Assembly: GCF_022682495.2 (NCBI RefSeq)
Contig: NC_071389.1
Span: forward strand, 7,741,199 to 7,805,198
DNA length: 64,000 bases
Origin: Desmodus rotundus
Lineage: Eukaryota > Chordata > Mammalia > Chiroptera > Phyllostomidae
Reading direction: 5' to 3'
Positions 50,530 to 61,129 of the stretch are shown one piece after another (within the stretch, counting starts at the first letter, position 1; every line of letters begins with the position of its first letter). Made by a program: the position numbers and the translations under genes. The notes beneath the pieces were generated by a model. It was not told the DNA's origin. It worked only from the letters and a program-made list of their open reading frames with translations, and did not search any database.

Positions 50530-51078
50530 ACGGGATAACTTCCGTGAGAAGGGAACAATGAACAAGCTAAGGGGACCAGGGCCGGAGGGCTCCAGTTTTC
50601 AGCAGGGGTCAGACTGGGCCTCCCTGGGAAAGGGAGGCGGGAGTGAAACGGAGTTTGCCCAGGGGCTACCTGAGTAGGGATCCTCCAGGGGAGGGAGCAT
50701 GCCTGGCATGTGTGGGGGAGGCAACAGCCTGGAACTGAGCATGTAGCAGAAGATGAGGCCAACGAAGTAACTAGGGGAGGGTCAGACCTCTGAAAGGCGT
50801 GGCCTCTGCAAGGTTTTGAACTGAGGAGGGATGTGGTCTGGCTTGGGTTGCTGCAGGAGAACAGGCTGCCGATGGCAAGTGGGAAGCGGCGGAGATGTGA
50901 GCCAGTAATCAGGGAGGGGACTGACTGGCCCAGGGTGGGGCATCGCAGATAGTGAGTGAGGGGTCAGATTCCAGATGTGTTCTGAAGGAAGAGATGAAAT
51001 AATTTGTAATTTCAGGTGTGGGGCAGAAAGAAAGCGAGGATTCGAAGATAACTCTAAGTTTTGGGGCAAAACTTGAGT
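50530..51078 (-). mobile_element. L2 LINE, antisense, long internal segment
   Basis: The order 'ggcctctgcaaggttttgaactgaggagggatgtggtctggcttgggttgctgcaggagaacaggctgc', 'gggaagcggcggagatgtgagccagtaatcagg', 'ggtcagattccagatgtgttctgaaggaagag' and 'gtggggcagaaagaaagcgaggattcgaagataactctaagttttggggc' follows antisense L2 upstream of its 3' end. Confidence 0.75.
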
Positions 51079-51089
51079 GATTCAGTAGA

Positions 51090-51165
51090 ACACACTCTGT
51101 CGTCTACTCCCATCTGACAACTAGGGAAACTGAGGCTCCAGGCGGTCCTCACTCACCCAACCCAG
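51090..51165 (-). mobile_element. MIR fragment, antisense
   Basis: The segment 'ctactcccatctgacaactagggaaactgaggctccaggcgg' is an antisense MIR core. It is short. Confidence 0.6.
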
Positions 51166-52904
51166 CCCATGTTGCTGACATTCTCTATTCTGTTGCAGGA
51201 CAAGAATGTTTCGCATTTTTATGTCACAGTATAAGCAGTAGCCTCCTGGTTATAAAACTGTTCATTGCACCCACGAGACTCAGTTTTTATCATCTACAGG
51301 GTCTACAGCTTTTAAGTGGTGAGCACGTCAGAATCCTTGAAATGGGTTGTCCTTCTGGAGGCTTCTCTTCCCATTTTTGTAACTTCCTGCAAGATTATGC
51401 CTTAACATCTAAGGTTTTTGTCCCACTTTTGTACAGAAAGACTATGAGTGTGTTGTGTTCTGCGTGATCGGAACGGGTGCCTTTGCTGGTGTGTGTTTTG
51501 TGGCTGCAGATGCGGCTGTGTGATAGACTTGCTTTTTCCGTCTATGATTCCAATCACTTGATGAGACATCTTCAAGAAGTCGAATGTTTCCACCTTTCTA
51601 ATTTTATAAGCAAGACTCTGTTTGATAGCAAAGCTGGGGCACGGGTGGTAAACAGAGATAGTTTTAGAATCTAGAAAAGATGCAGAAGGGACTTGGGAGG
51701 GTGTGCCACGTGTCAAACCAGCTGTTTCCTGGAATTTTTGTCACTATTCTTATGCTACTACTTGGGCAACCAGGAGGAGGGACAATTGTTGAGACAATTA
51801 CATAGCTGTGGTTTCTTTGCCATTTTCTTGCAAAGGATGAATCCCCACTTTTCTGTACCCTGGCTCTTTGAATGTATAAAGTGAAACACAAAGGTGTGAT
51901 TTTTTTTTTTTTAAAGCTGTACTCTTGAAGTGTTAAGGGCACAGATTGTAGCTAAGTCAGATCTGTGGATGGAGGGTCCTCCCTCCGTGAGATGGTTGTC
52001 TCCGGCAATCGTCAGCCTGGTAACACGCACACACCTGAGCCTCCGCATCAGCCACAGTCCCTTCCAGCACATCTGCGGCTCCTGGTTTCATCGATGGGAA
52101 CGCACGCACTGTTGTGGAGAAGGGACTCACTCTGAGTGTGTAGATGTTCAAATGAATTCTCAATTCATTTCATTCAATTCCTGGGAATGCCACCCCAGGA
52201 ATGAGAGAGGCATGGAGGGAAACGCGAGGAGGTGGAGGCATCTCCTTGTAAATAAGCAACTCCACTGGGGTTAACCATCTCATGCCTGGATGGCTGCCAT
52301 AGCCTGGGAGCCGGGCTGCTGTCTCCCTCCACACTCCACCCCCCTTTCCTGGCCATTCCAGTCTGAGATGAGTCTCCCCGAATCACCATTTCTGTGGTGC
52401 TGTCCCTTACTGGAGCCTTCAGTGCAGAGGTGGGAGCGTGAACAGGCAAAGCCCAGGGGATCTGAGGGCAGTGAAACTGCCCTGCGTGATACTGTGTGAT
52501 GGATACAGGTCATCGCACATCTGTCCAAAGCCATCGAATGCACGACGCCGAGAGGGAGCCCTCACGCACCCTGTGGGCTCTGCTTGGTAATGATGTGTCA
52601 GTGGAGGTTCATCAGTGTGACGAGCGGACCGCCCTGGTGGGGGACGTTGAGATGTTGGTGATGGGGGATGCTATGTGTGTGGGAAACCTCTGCACCTTCA
52701 CCCCGACTTTCCTGTGAAACGACTGCTCTGTAAAGCTGAAGTCTTGGAAAAAATGCCCCTAGTGGCCCCATACTATCTCAAGAGCATAGGACACACAGTT
52801 GACCCCAGTGGTCATGGGCCGTATGTAACTGGACTGCATTTCAAACCGTCCATGCTGCTGCCCTCCACATCACCAGCTCCCAGGTGGCCTAGGCTCCTTC
52901 CTTC
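51166..52904. other. Unassigned non-coding sequence
   Basis: About 1.7 kb with no recognised repeat or gene. A T12 run lies near 51901-51912. Open frames of 60-114 codons on both strands have no recognisable domain. Confidence 0.4.
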
Positions 52905-53028
52905 GTCTCTCGAGGACTACACTTCGGTGACTGCCCCCCTGGGAGGGCTCGCCCCAGTACAAACCCTCCCCATCCATCCAGACCCAGCCCAGGTCATGGC
53001 CCACCTCTTCTATGATGACTTCTTTGGC
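52905..53028 (+). mobile_element. L2 fragment, sense
   Basis: The segment 'gggctcgccccagtacaaaccctccccatccatccagacccagcccaggtcatggcccacctcttctatgatgacttcttt' resembles sense L2 ('ccttcaggtctcagctcaaatgtcacctcctcagagaggccttccctga'). It ends where the MLT1 begins. Confidence 0.55.
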
Positions 53029-53403
53029 TGTAGCTCTGAGTTGTTTGTATCCTCCAAGGTTATATGTGAAGCCCTCACCCCCAATATGATGGTATTAGGA
53101 GGAGGGGCTTCGGGAAGTGCATAGGGTTAGATGAGGTCATAATCAGGGTGCAGACCCCACGGTGGGATTAGTGCCCTTATAAGAAGACACATGAGAAGGC
53201 TTGTCCCTCTCTCTCTGCCACATGAGGACATGGCAAGAAGAGGGTCATCTGTAAACCAGGAAGAGGGTTCTCACCAAGAACCGGATCTGCTGGTACCTTG
53301 ATCTTGGACTTCCCAGCCTCCAGAACTGTGAGAAATCAGGGTTGTTTAAGCCACCCAGGGTACACTGATTTGTTAGAGCAGCCCGAGATGACCTAAGGCG
53401 TCA
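53029..53403 (+). mobile_element. MLT1C-like (ERVL-MaLR) solo LTR
   Basis: The segment has 'gaagccctcacccccaatatgatggtattaggaggaggggcttcgggaag', 'gggattagtgcccttataagaagacac', 'cacatgaggacatggcaagaagagg' and 'ccttgatcttggacttcccagcctccagaactgtgagaaat'. It ends 'ttgtttaagccacccaggg...ttgttagagcagcccgag'. It is an almost complete MLT1C. The polyA signal is mutated to 'gaaatcagg'. Confidence 0.9.
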
Positions 53404-53790
53404 CTTCTCTGTGTAACAATTTGCTTTCTCTGACGACGCTTAGCCTGCCAACCTACCAAAGCCCGTCTTATCTGTGTTTGACCTCATCTCCTGAACGCTG
53501 ATCTGGGCTCAGTGAAGTCAGGGACAGTGCTCTCAACCTCCTGTGCAATAGCGTGGCATTTCCCACCCCTGAGCAGGGAACGGACCCGCACTAAACCCTT
53601 GTGTTGACTTCAACCTACCAGGGGAGAAGAAAAATATTTTCTTATTGTCTAGGATCTCTTGAAAAGAAGATCTTGATATATCCACCAGTGGTCCCTCTCA
53701 GTCCTTGAAGCCCCCTCAGTATCTCAAAGGGCACGGCCACATTGGAAAGTCACAGAAGATGCTTGCATGGATGGTGCTTTGGGGTACCAC
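53404..53790 (+). mobile_element. Probable L2 continuation, then unassigned
   Basis: 53470-53580 ('gacctcatctcctgaacgctgatctgggctcagtgaagtcagggacagtgctctcaacctcctgtgcaatagcgtggc') has the sense of an L2 3' end. It may continue the L2 fragment that stops at 53028. 53600-53790 is unassigned. Confidence 0.4.
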
Positions 53791-53791
53791 C

Positions 53792-53905
53792 CCCTTCTTG
53801 GGTATTCATTTGTTCACCCATCCTCCATCAAGAACAGTTAAGGCATGCAGTCTGTTCTCAGCACGGAGATGCAGTTCTGAACAAGACGAAGTCCTGTTCC
53901 CACTG
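53792..53905 (-). mobile_element. L2 fragment, antisense
   Basis: The segment 'gggtattcatttgttcacccatcc' and then 'gcacggagatgcagttctgaacaagacgaagtcctgttcccactgagcttgtgg' matches antisense L2 3' end sequence. Confidence 0.65.
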
Positions 53906-53921
53906 AGCTTGTGGTTGGGCT

Positions 53922-53950
53922 GGTATGTGTGTGTGTGTGTGTATGTGTTA
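53922..53950. repeat. (TG)n microsatellite
   Basis: About ten TG units with one 'ta' interruption. Confidence 0.85.
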
Positions 53951-54185
53951 GGGAGAAGGACAGGGAGACACAGCACACAAGGAAGTGGACAAAAGGAGGT
54001 GATTCCCATTAAGACACATGCTCTAAAGGAACCTTGACCTGGGATGGCAGAGGCGAGCAGGAAGCACTTCATATAGGATGATCAGGGACGGCCATGGGGA
54101 GGCCTCAGTCACAAGACAGGGTCACCCACAGGCACATACAGTGGAGGAGTCTCTGAGGAAGAGGGAGTGGAGGTGCTACCGCCCT

Positions 54186-54402
54186 CAGGCACGATTTCTC
54201 AAGCTCGGAGTTATTGGTGTTTGGGGCCAGATAATTCTTTGTTGTGGGCCGTCCTGTACATTGCAGGATGTTTAGCAGCATCTCTGCCCTCTAACCACTA
54301 AATGCCAGTAGCACACTCCTCCCCTCCCCCTGCCACCAAGTCGTGGCAATCAAAAACATCTTCTGACGTCGACCAAATGTCTGGGAGTAGGGACCATAGT
54401 GG
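54186..54402. mobile_element. MER5A-like non-autonomous hAT, near full length
   Basis: The order 'caggcacgatttctcaagctcgg', 'ggggccagataattctttgttgtgggccgtcctgtacattgcaggatgtttagcagcatctctgccctctaaccactaaatgccagtagcac' and 'cgtggcaatcaaaaacatcttctgacgtcgaccaaatgtctggg' follows MER5A from its left end to close to its right end, where the last 35 bases or so are lost. Confidence 0.9.
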
Positions 54403-54404
54403 GT

Positions 54405-55252
54405 GGGATGGTGACCCCTAACCACTAGAACCTGTGAACTTTCGGAAAAAGGATCTTCGCAGATGTAATTAAGGGTTTTGAGATGATTTCATCTTGGATT
54501 ATTTGGTAAGACTTAAACCCAAAACACCTATTTGAAAGAACATAAGCACCTCTATGTTCATTGCCACGCTATTTACAATCACCAAGGTAGGGAAGCAGTA
54601 GCTGAGTGGATAAAACAACTATGGGGCATTTGCACAACGGAATACTACTTGGCCATAAAAAAGAAGAAACTTTTACCCTTGCTACAGTATGGATGGAAGA
54701 ACATTATGCTAAGTGAAATAAGCCGGCCAGAGAAAGGAAAATGCCATATGATTTCACTCATATGTGGAATCTGATGAACAAACTGAACTAACAAACAAAA
54801 TAGAGACAGACTCATAGAAAGCAGGATGACAGCTAAAGGAGGTTAGGGGGTGGAGGGACTGAGAAAAAAGGAAAAAGGACTCATGGACACGGACAACGGT
54901 GTGGTGATTGTGGGGTGGGGGGAGGTACAAGGGGGCTAATGGTAATGGAAAAATACAATTAGAAAAGAGCCAAAGGCAAGTAGAGATGGAAGAGGGGAGG
55001 CAGATGCAGAGGAGAAGGTCGCAGGGAGACAGAGGGGGCGGCTGGAGTGGTGTGGCCACAAGGGAATACCAAAAGGCACCAGGAGCTGGAAGAGACGCGG
55101 GACAGACTGTCCGCTAGAACCCTGGGAGGGAGCAGGAGGGCCCTGCCGACCCCTGAATTAAGGCTTCTGAGCTCCAGAACCGGGAGAGGATCAATTCTGC
55201 TGTGTCCCAAGGTTGCAGTGATTGGTTACCGCAGCCCCAGAAAAGCGATACA
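54405..55252 (+). mobile_element. MLT1-like LTR split by an L1 insertion
   Basis: The left part (to about 54510) reads 'gatggtgacccctaaccactagaacctgtgaac...gatcttcgcagatgtaattaagggttttgagatgatttcatcttggattattt'. The right part (from about 54966) reads 'gaggcagatgcagagg', 'gtgtggccacaagggaataccaaaaggcaccaggagctggaagagacgcgg', 'ccctgccgacccctgaattaaggcttctgagctccagaaccggg' and 'gattggttaccgcagccccagaaaagcgataca'. The two parts are consecutive halves of one LTR. Confidence 0.75.
54512..54965 (+). mobile_element. 5'-truncated L1 LINE 3' end, sense, inserted in an LTR
   Basis: The order 'tgaaagaacataagcacctctatgttcattgccacgctatttacaatcacc', 'cggaatactacttggccataaaaaag', 'attatgctaagtgaaataagccggccagagaaaggaaaatgcc', 'atttcactcatatgtggaatctgatgaac' and 'tcatggacacggacaacggtgtggtgattg' is the end of ORF2 and the 3' UTR of a placental L1. 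The last phrase is the bat-type 3' UTR as I remember it. It is about 450 bases and has no intact frame. The tail is not a long pure poly-A run, and no clear target duplication was found. Confidence 0.85.
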
Positions 55253-55685
55253 GGGGCAAAATTACCTCTGTCAAGAAACATCGTTTCTGGTGAGAAAGAT
55301 TGGAACTGGCAGGAGGAACTTCGGCACAGACGAGGGGGGTGGAGTGGCAGTGAGTGTGGCCACCAGGGTAGGGAATTTCCAGTGTAGTGCAGGCGAGAGG
55401 CATGTTCTGCGCTGCGGGCTTCAGGACGTCATGGCTGTTTCACTTTACGTATTATTTAGCAAATGTTTCCTGCTAGCGTGTGATGGATGAAAGCAATGCT
55501 GGGATTCCTCGGGAGGTGGCTGCAGTGGACAGGACGTGGGCAGGACTTTGGCCAGGCTGGCCACGAGGACCTTTCTGTGGTCCAGGGTTTCCCAGGGGAG
55601 CCCATCCCAGTGAATGCAATTCCTCCCCAAGTTACTCCATCAGCAAGGCCTGGCATTTGCTGTTTTTTGTAATCGTAAAGGCAAA
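55253..55685. other. Unassigned non-coding sequence
   Basis: No recognised repeat or gene. Confidence 0.4.
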
Positions 55686-55830
55686 AGGCACCCCAGAGGT
55701 GGTTTATTCACTGATCTCATTTTGCGGTGAAGAAAATGAAGCCTAAAAGGAGGGCATGGCATCTACCTCACCTCCAATAGGTTTTCATGTGCAGAACTGG
55801 ACTCTGAACCCCAGCTGCCCCTGTTCTTTC
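55686..55830 (-). mobile_element. MIR fragment, antisense
   Basis: The segment 'actgatctcattttgcggtgaagaaaatgaagcctaaaaggaggg...gtgcagaactggactctgaaccccagctgcccc' follows antisense MIR. Confidence 0.65.
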
Positions 55831-55854
55831 GTGATGTGCTCTCTTTATTCGTGC

Positions 55855-56040
55855 AGAACGCTGCATCTACCAAGGGCCTTGCCTGAATTTTCCAATCACC
55901 TGTAAGCTATATGGTGTAAGCGTGTTACCCTTATTTTATACATGCACAAAATAAAAATCAAGACGATCAGAGATGTGAGGTAATTTCCCCAAGGTCACAC
56001 AGCTTTCAAATAATGGCCTGTCAATCAATCCTTGCTCTTC
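55855..56040 (-). mobile_element. MIR SINE, antisense
   Basis: The order 'gggccttgcctgaattttccaatcacc', 'cgtgttacccttattttatacatgcacaaaataaaaatcaag', 'aggtaatttccccaaggtcacacagctttcaaataatggcctg' is antisense MIR. Confidence 0.75.
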
Positions 56041-56714
56041 CAACCAACCCCTGCCTGGCCTGATATCCCTCTTAGAACCCTCCATCCCCCCTGCTGGGTC
56101 TTAGAGAGTGCTGACCGCCCCCTAAATTGTAAAGTCTTCCACCATCTCTGCCTCCGGCGACCTTTTTCCAACCTGCAAGTTTTCAATTTATGATTATATG
56201 TTGTTCCTTGCCCTTTAGGCAAGTTCGATTTCATTGTCCAGATGTAAAACTATTTCACGGTGGAGGCTGCAAAGAAAAAGAACAAGGAAGGGGGTTGATA
56301 CAGGACATGCCAGATCCAAAAGCGATTTCAGAGCTAATGCGGGGTCCGTGAAGCCCGTACGTGTTTCCTGATGGCCGAGAGAAGTATTACCCGTCACTGG
56401 ATTTTGGTCCCCATGTGGGTGTCGTGTGATCTAAAAGTGAGAGCTCCCATGAGACTGAAGCTGCGATGAAGCCAGAAGTCCAGGGGTCCGTGCTGACCAC
56501 GGCAGGGCCTTCCTCACTCAGGGGAAATGACCTGTGGATGCCATGCTTCCTTCCGTACCTGTATCAGGTCAGGAAGCGTCCAGGGTCTTCCAAGCTCCCC
56601 CCTTCGCCCTTGATAAGAGAGATACTACATTCTAAATAAACGACCTGCAGTGCTGCCCCCGGACCCACTGGTCTTGCTTTAGAAGAAGGCACTCAGTTAC
56701 CAAAGACTCTTCTT
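56041..56714. other. Unassigned non-coding sequence
   Basis: No recognised repeat or gene. Open frames are up to 69 codons. Confidence 0.4.
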
Positions 56715-56832
56715 TGTCAGCCTACAGATGTGATCACGGAATGCAGATCCAGCCCACACCATGTGCTGGGCTTTGTGTGGGTGCCGGGGACACATTGGCA
56801 GAAAGGAGACCTGCGCACTCTGCTAGTGGAGA
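56715..56832 (-). mobile_element. L2 fragment, antisense
   Basis: The segment 'cccacaccatgtgctgggctttgtgtgggtgccggggacacattggcagaaaggagacctgcgcactctgctagtgg' resembles antisense L2 3' sequence. Confidence 0.55.
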
Positions 56833-57265
56833 GGTTCCATTTGGAGAGAAGGGAGCTTTTGAATAGCGTGTGATGCTGTAACATATACAGAAGATCTTGA
56901 GTCAGCTAGTGACGCTGGGAGGCCTGGGTGGTCCCCCCCCCTCCCACTGAGTAGAATTGGGGCAGGAGGAGAAGGAGCCACGGTCAGGTAGCAAGATGGG
57001 GCCAAAATCCAGAAGCCCCCGGGGAGGTGGAGTGGGAACGTGGGGCTGGAATAAAAAAGTCTGAGAGCAGACAGAGCGCAGTGGGGATGGGCCCTCCTGG
57101 GACTGAGGCAGAGCTGGACTGGCTTTGCGTTTCACTCCTGGTGCCATCAACGCAGGGGGCTGAGGCTGGCCGTGTGCTGCTCAGGACTCAGCCAAGGTGG
57201 AGGAATGTGGTCTGTAAGTTCTCCAGGCTTCAGGCTTTAGGGTGGAAGTCATGGGGAGAGGTAAC
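56833..57265. other. Unassigned non-coding sequence; possible antisense L2 remnant
   Basis: 56840-57230 follows the L2 fragment and might be more of it, but I cannot match it. There is a C8 run near 56932-56940. Confidence 0.35.
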
Positions 57266-57633
57266 GATGCTGTGCTCATTTGCTCAGGCTCCCATGACAA
57301 CATGGCAAATGTTTATTTTCTCACAGTGGGAGGCTGGAAGTCTAAGCTCAAGGTGCTGGCAGGTTGGTTTCTCCTGAGGCCTCTCTCCCTGGCTTGTAGA
57401 TGGCCACCCTCTTGCTGCTGCTTCACCTGGCCGTCCCTCTGTGTGTGCACACCCTGGTGTCCTCTGCGTGTCCCAATCTCCTCCCCTTATAAGGGCGACA
57501 GTCATGTTAGGTTAGGACCCACCCCAATAGCCGTACTTTAACCCAGCCACCTCTTTAAAGTTCCTACTTCCAAATACAATCACGTCAGCACGTGGATTTT
57601 GGTGGGGGACACAGTTCGGCCCAGAACAGATGC
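57266..57633 (-). mobile_element. MLT1-like (ERVL-MaLR) solo LTR, antisense, with 5-bp target duplication
   Basis: The LTR is 57271-57628 (358 bp) and reads TG at its left edge ('tgtgctcatttgctcagg') and CA at its right ('cggcccagaaca'). It is flanked on both sides by 'gatgc' (57266-57270 and 57629-57633), an exact 5-bp duplication as expected for ERVL-type integration. Inside are 'cccatgacaacatggcaaatgtttattttctcacagtgggaggctggaagtctaagctc', 'cttataagggcgacagtcatgttaggttaggacccaccccaatag' and 'acttccaaatacaatcacg', all antisense MLT1. Confidence 0.9.
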
Positions 57634-57884
57634 CATTTGGAGAGCGGAGACTGGACCTTACCCGGAAGAGAAGCCATGATTGACCACTGCATCAGGAAAT
57701 CTCGGTTTTCATCGTCAAGTCTGTCAAGACCCCCGATTAGAGCATGGATTTAGTGCACACAAGCCCTGCTGGTGCTAGAAATACGACTCACGTTGTGTTT
57801 CCAGAATTGCCTAGAACTCGGCCAACTCCTCTTCCAGGGGAGTTCAGCGTAAGCCTAACAAGTAGTGATGCCGGCACATTTGTT
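57634..57884. other. Unassigned non-coding sequence
   Basis: No recognised feature. Confidence 0.4.
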
Positions 57885-58045
57885 TCCGAGTTACTTATTG
57901 ATGTACCTGCTTCTCTGGCTAAACCATGGGCCCCTAAAAGGCAGGGACTTTGCTTTGTTCTCCTCCTAACCTACCACCCAGCACCAAGCCCTGCACACAG
58001 TAGGGACCTTCCTGTGGAATTGAATTTATTGAATTCATGTTCAAA
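57885..58045 (+). mobile_element. L2 LINE 3' end, sense
   Basis: The segment 'gggcccctaaaaggcagggactttgctttgttctcctcctaacctaccacccagcaccaagccctgcacacagtagggacc', then 'gaatttattgaattcatg', matches the L2 terminal region. Confidence 0.7.
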
Positions 58046-58575
58046 GTTGAATGGGTCTCTCTGTACCGAGAAAGGAGGATGTGAAAAGGGATGTTTAATT
58101 GGAGGCCAGATGACAGAGAAGCTGGACGCATCTCAGCCTTTGGAACCCTGTATTGCATCCTACTGTCCCCTGGTACCCTGTGACCTTGTCTAGCAGACAC
58201 GCTGCTCATTCTAAAAATCCAGCCAATTTGTCAGCTCTCTTACTCACCTGCCATGTCTTGGGATATTCCTTCAGGCATCAGGCCTGATTAAACGGAATGT
58301 GAAAGGCAAGACAGCCATGTGCCTCATCTTCTCCCCAGATCCCCCACTTTCCAAGGAGAGAATTGGTATGTGGGGCAGCCCTTGGCTGGCCGTCCATCTG
58401 CAGAGCTGTGCCGTGTCTTTGCAGAGCTGAGTCAGGGGCTGCAGCCTCGTGGGGGGAGGCATCCTTGTTGGAGCTCACTGACAGCATCTCCTCCACCCTC
58501 TCCAGGCTCCTTGTGACAGGTGCTACAGACCTCTACATTTTCTCAGAGACCCTGGGAAAAGGAGGTCCATCGCTG
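58046..58575. other. Unassigned non-coding sequence
   Basis: No recognised gene or repeat. Confidence 0.4.
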
Positions 58576-58579
58576 GAAA

Positions 58580-58580
<1 letters not shown>

Positions 58581-58633
<53 letters not shown>
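58581..58633. repeat. Pure (GA)n microsatellite
   Basis: About 26 uninterrupted GA units. It gives an alternating Arg-Glu frame that is not a gene. It is long and pure enough to be a polymorphic marker. Confidence 0.95.
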
Positions 58634-58638
<5 letters not shown>

Positions 58639-58639
58639 T

Positions 58640-61125
58640 GTATCTTTACCCATTTGTGAGTTTACTGAAATGCTGGCCTTTGTACAAAGGAAAACATTTC
58701 ACGTTTCTGCTGCCTGGTGGATGAAACTCGGTAGATCAGAAAAATGAAAGAGAGGCAGCCCTTGTCACATTTTGTGTGCAGATAATTGAAAAACAAAATG
58801 AATAGAGGGAACACACTGTACATGTAATGGCTTAAAAAGAGAGACTTCCTTTTTTAAATGAGTCAGATTCAGAAACCGTATCGACTACATTTTAAGACAG
58901 TCAGGATGTCTGTGTCTTACTTTCACTTTCTTTCTGCTGGCCAAAACCGAGTTAGTGACTTCTGATTGAAAGCTTTCTTTCCTTTGGCCAAGAGTTGGAA
59001 GCGATATCACCTGTCCCCCCATTTCCCTCCTCGGAGCCCTGGACACAGCATTGTGGTCTCTCCTTCCAAACGTGGGGACAAGGGGCCGGGCTCCTCCACC
59101 CGGCCTACAGTGGGGACTTAATGGAATTTGCTCCAGCTGACTATGCCCAACCGCTCCTTCTGTAGGACGGTGCCCTTTGAAACAAGAGCCTCTTCGTGTA
59201 TTTTTCACCATGAACAGGTCTTTTTTTTTTTTAATTAAAAAAAGATCTGAGACCAGTTATTTCCTGCCATCTAACTCATTCGGTGAATGCATGCTAATCC
59301 TGCAAAAATAAATATTAATGTAGTTTGCGTCGCTGGAGCAGGTCTTTGGGGGGGATTGGTGAGCCTGTGTGTAAGACCTCTGACCTTCCTGCCATCTAGA
59401 TGATAACTAGGCTTACCCCAGGGAAAGAGCCGGTTTGCCATCATTATTCCAGTAGCCAGGAGGCTGAGCCCCTCTTTCACTGGCTCTGGGGTTGGCTTAT
59501 CCTTTGCCAGTGAAAGCATCTTTCTGGGGCGGAGAGGGTCCTGAATTAATGCTTTGTGTGCTGATTGTCCTGTCAACCCTATGATACAGCAGAGGATGGA
59601 GATCTATGCATCTGAACAAAAAAATCTTTAAATAAGGATCAGCAATCCAAATTGCCAGACGGTAAGGAGAGGGCAGGAGAAACAATGACTCAGCAGGAAA
59701 GTGTCATTTCTTATTGACATGAATGAATGGCAGTGTGGCTGTATGACCAATCAGGAAGGTCAAAACAAGAAACACTGTCACTTGGTCACTTCTTAGCCAG
59801 ATAGCTTTGCACCAATTCTTTTTTTTTTTTTTAGTCAATCAGATACTGTGGAGTTTAAGTGGATCTTAGAATTTGTCTAGTTTTGCCTCCCAAATGCCTC
59901 AAACTAGTTCAGTGTGGAAGGGAAACCTTCCCTGGCACCTCCGATGTATGTTTGTGTTCTACGTGAATCTCTCCAATCACGAGGGGCTCAACACTTTTTC
60001 AGGAAGCTTTTTGATTGTTAGACAGCGCTAACAGTTTGAAACTTACTTCCTTGTGGTTTTAGTTCAGAATCTTTTGGTTGAAAGTGGTAGGGGAAAAAAT
60101 TCTTCACACTAATTAAGCTAAAAGGGACATAACTTTTAAGACTCTTGTTACGATGGGCTTCAGGTGTGACTTGATCCAGGTCACAAAGGGGATTGCCAGG
60201 ATTCATCTCAGCTCTATTTCCTCCTTGTGGGCTCCCTTCTCAGGCTCTGCTTAGTGGCTTCTGACAAATTCAGGCTCTCTTTTTTTTTTTTTTTTTTTTT
60301 TTCATGACACCAGACCCAAGGCTGCTTCCTAATTTGGGGAATTCTCTCATTGGTCCAGACTGAATAATACATTTACTCCTTAATAACTTAGATTGGGCCC
60401 CACCCACGCACAGAGCCCAAGGCTAGGACTTGAGTGCAGGTAGTTAATTTGGGAGGTGAATGATGGAAGAAGGGAAGGCAATAAAGGTTATGTTATTGAA
60501 CTGGTTATTGCTATGGACAAGTACAGCTCCGTCCCACTGGGGACCTTCTGAGAAATTGTCTAGGATGTGTCTCAGAATCGTTCCTCTGAAGGACAGAACA
60601 GTGGGCCATCCCTGTCCCCATTGCTTTAGGATTTTCCTTAGGGATCCTTTATACCTTTTCCCCACTTCCCCCCTCTCACACTGGATGAGCAGGGGTCGGG
60701 GGGAGGGCTTCAGAAAATACAAAGAAACATGGCTAGTTCTTGAGGAGTGGTGCTCCAGTGTCCTGGGGACTCGGCATTCCCACTCAGCCAAAATCAAAGG
60801 GCAGGCTGAAGGGCTCAGGGACCATCTGCCAGCGGGGGCCTGGGGCCTGGAGAATGGGTGGAACAGGTCAGCCGAAACCATGGTCAGGGGCTGTGTCCCC
60901 GCAGCTGGGGATGGGAGCTGCCCCAAGTACGTGTAACGAGATGGAAGAAGGCGTCTCCCAAGGACCAAACCGAGGTGCTGTTACCACAGAAAGGAGTGCT
61001 GCATATTGGGAAACTAAACCGAAAAATGTCCCCTGTCCCTCTGATGGCTAACGTGTCTGCCCTTGGTCTTCCTTAATGCAGATGGACGCACTTGGCTTCT
61101 TTCCCTGTTCTTTGTATGACATGGT
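58640..61125. other. Unassigned, relatively repeat-poor region
   Basis: About 2.5 kb with only homopolymer runs recognised (T near 59221-59232 and 59820-59832, and a 23-base T run at 60280-60302). 58640-60260 is AT-richer and could include conserved non-coding segments. 60460-60970 has frames of 158 and 174 codons on opposite strands over the same bases, so at most one could be real; neither has a recognisable domain. Confidence 0.4.
60280..60302. repeat. 23-base T homopolymer
   Basis: A pure T run. It could be the tail of an antisense retroposed sequence, but the DNA next to it ('catgacaccagacccaaggctg') is not recognised. Confidence 0.9.
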
Positions 61126-61129
61126 GTCC

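Noticed and set aside
54532..54774. 80-codon frame on the plus strand
   Set aside because: It lies in the 3' end region of a truncated L1 and does not encode a separate protein.
58581..58633. Arg-Glu dipeptide-repeat protein segment
   Set aside because: It is a pure (GA)n microsatellite; the frame is an artefact.
60444..60968. Opposed frames of 174 (minus) and 158 (plus) codons
   Set aside because: They occupy the same bases on opposite strands, neither shows a domain or family, and at most one could be real.
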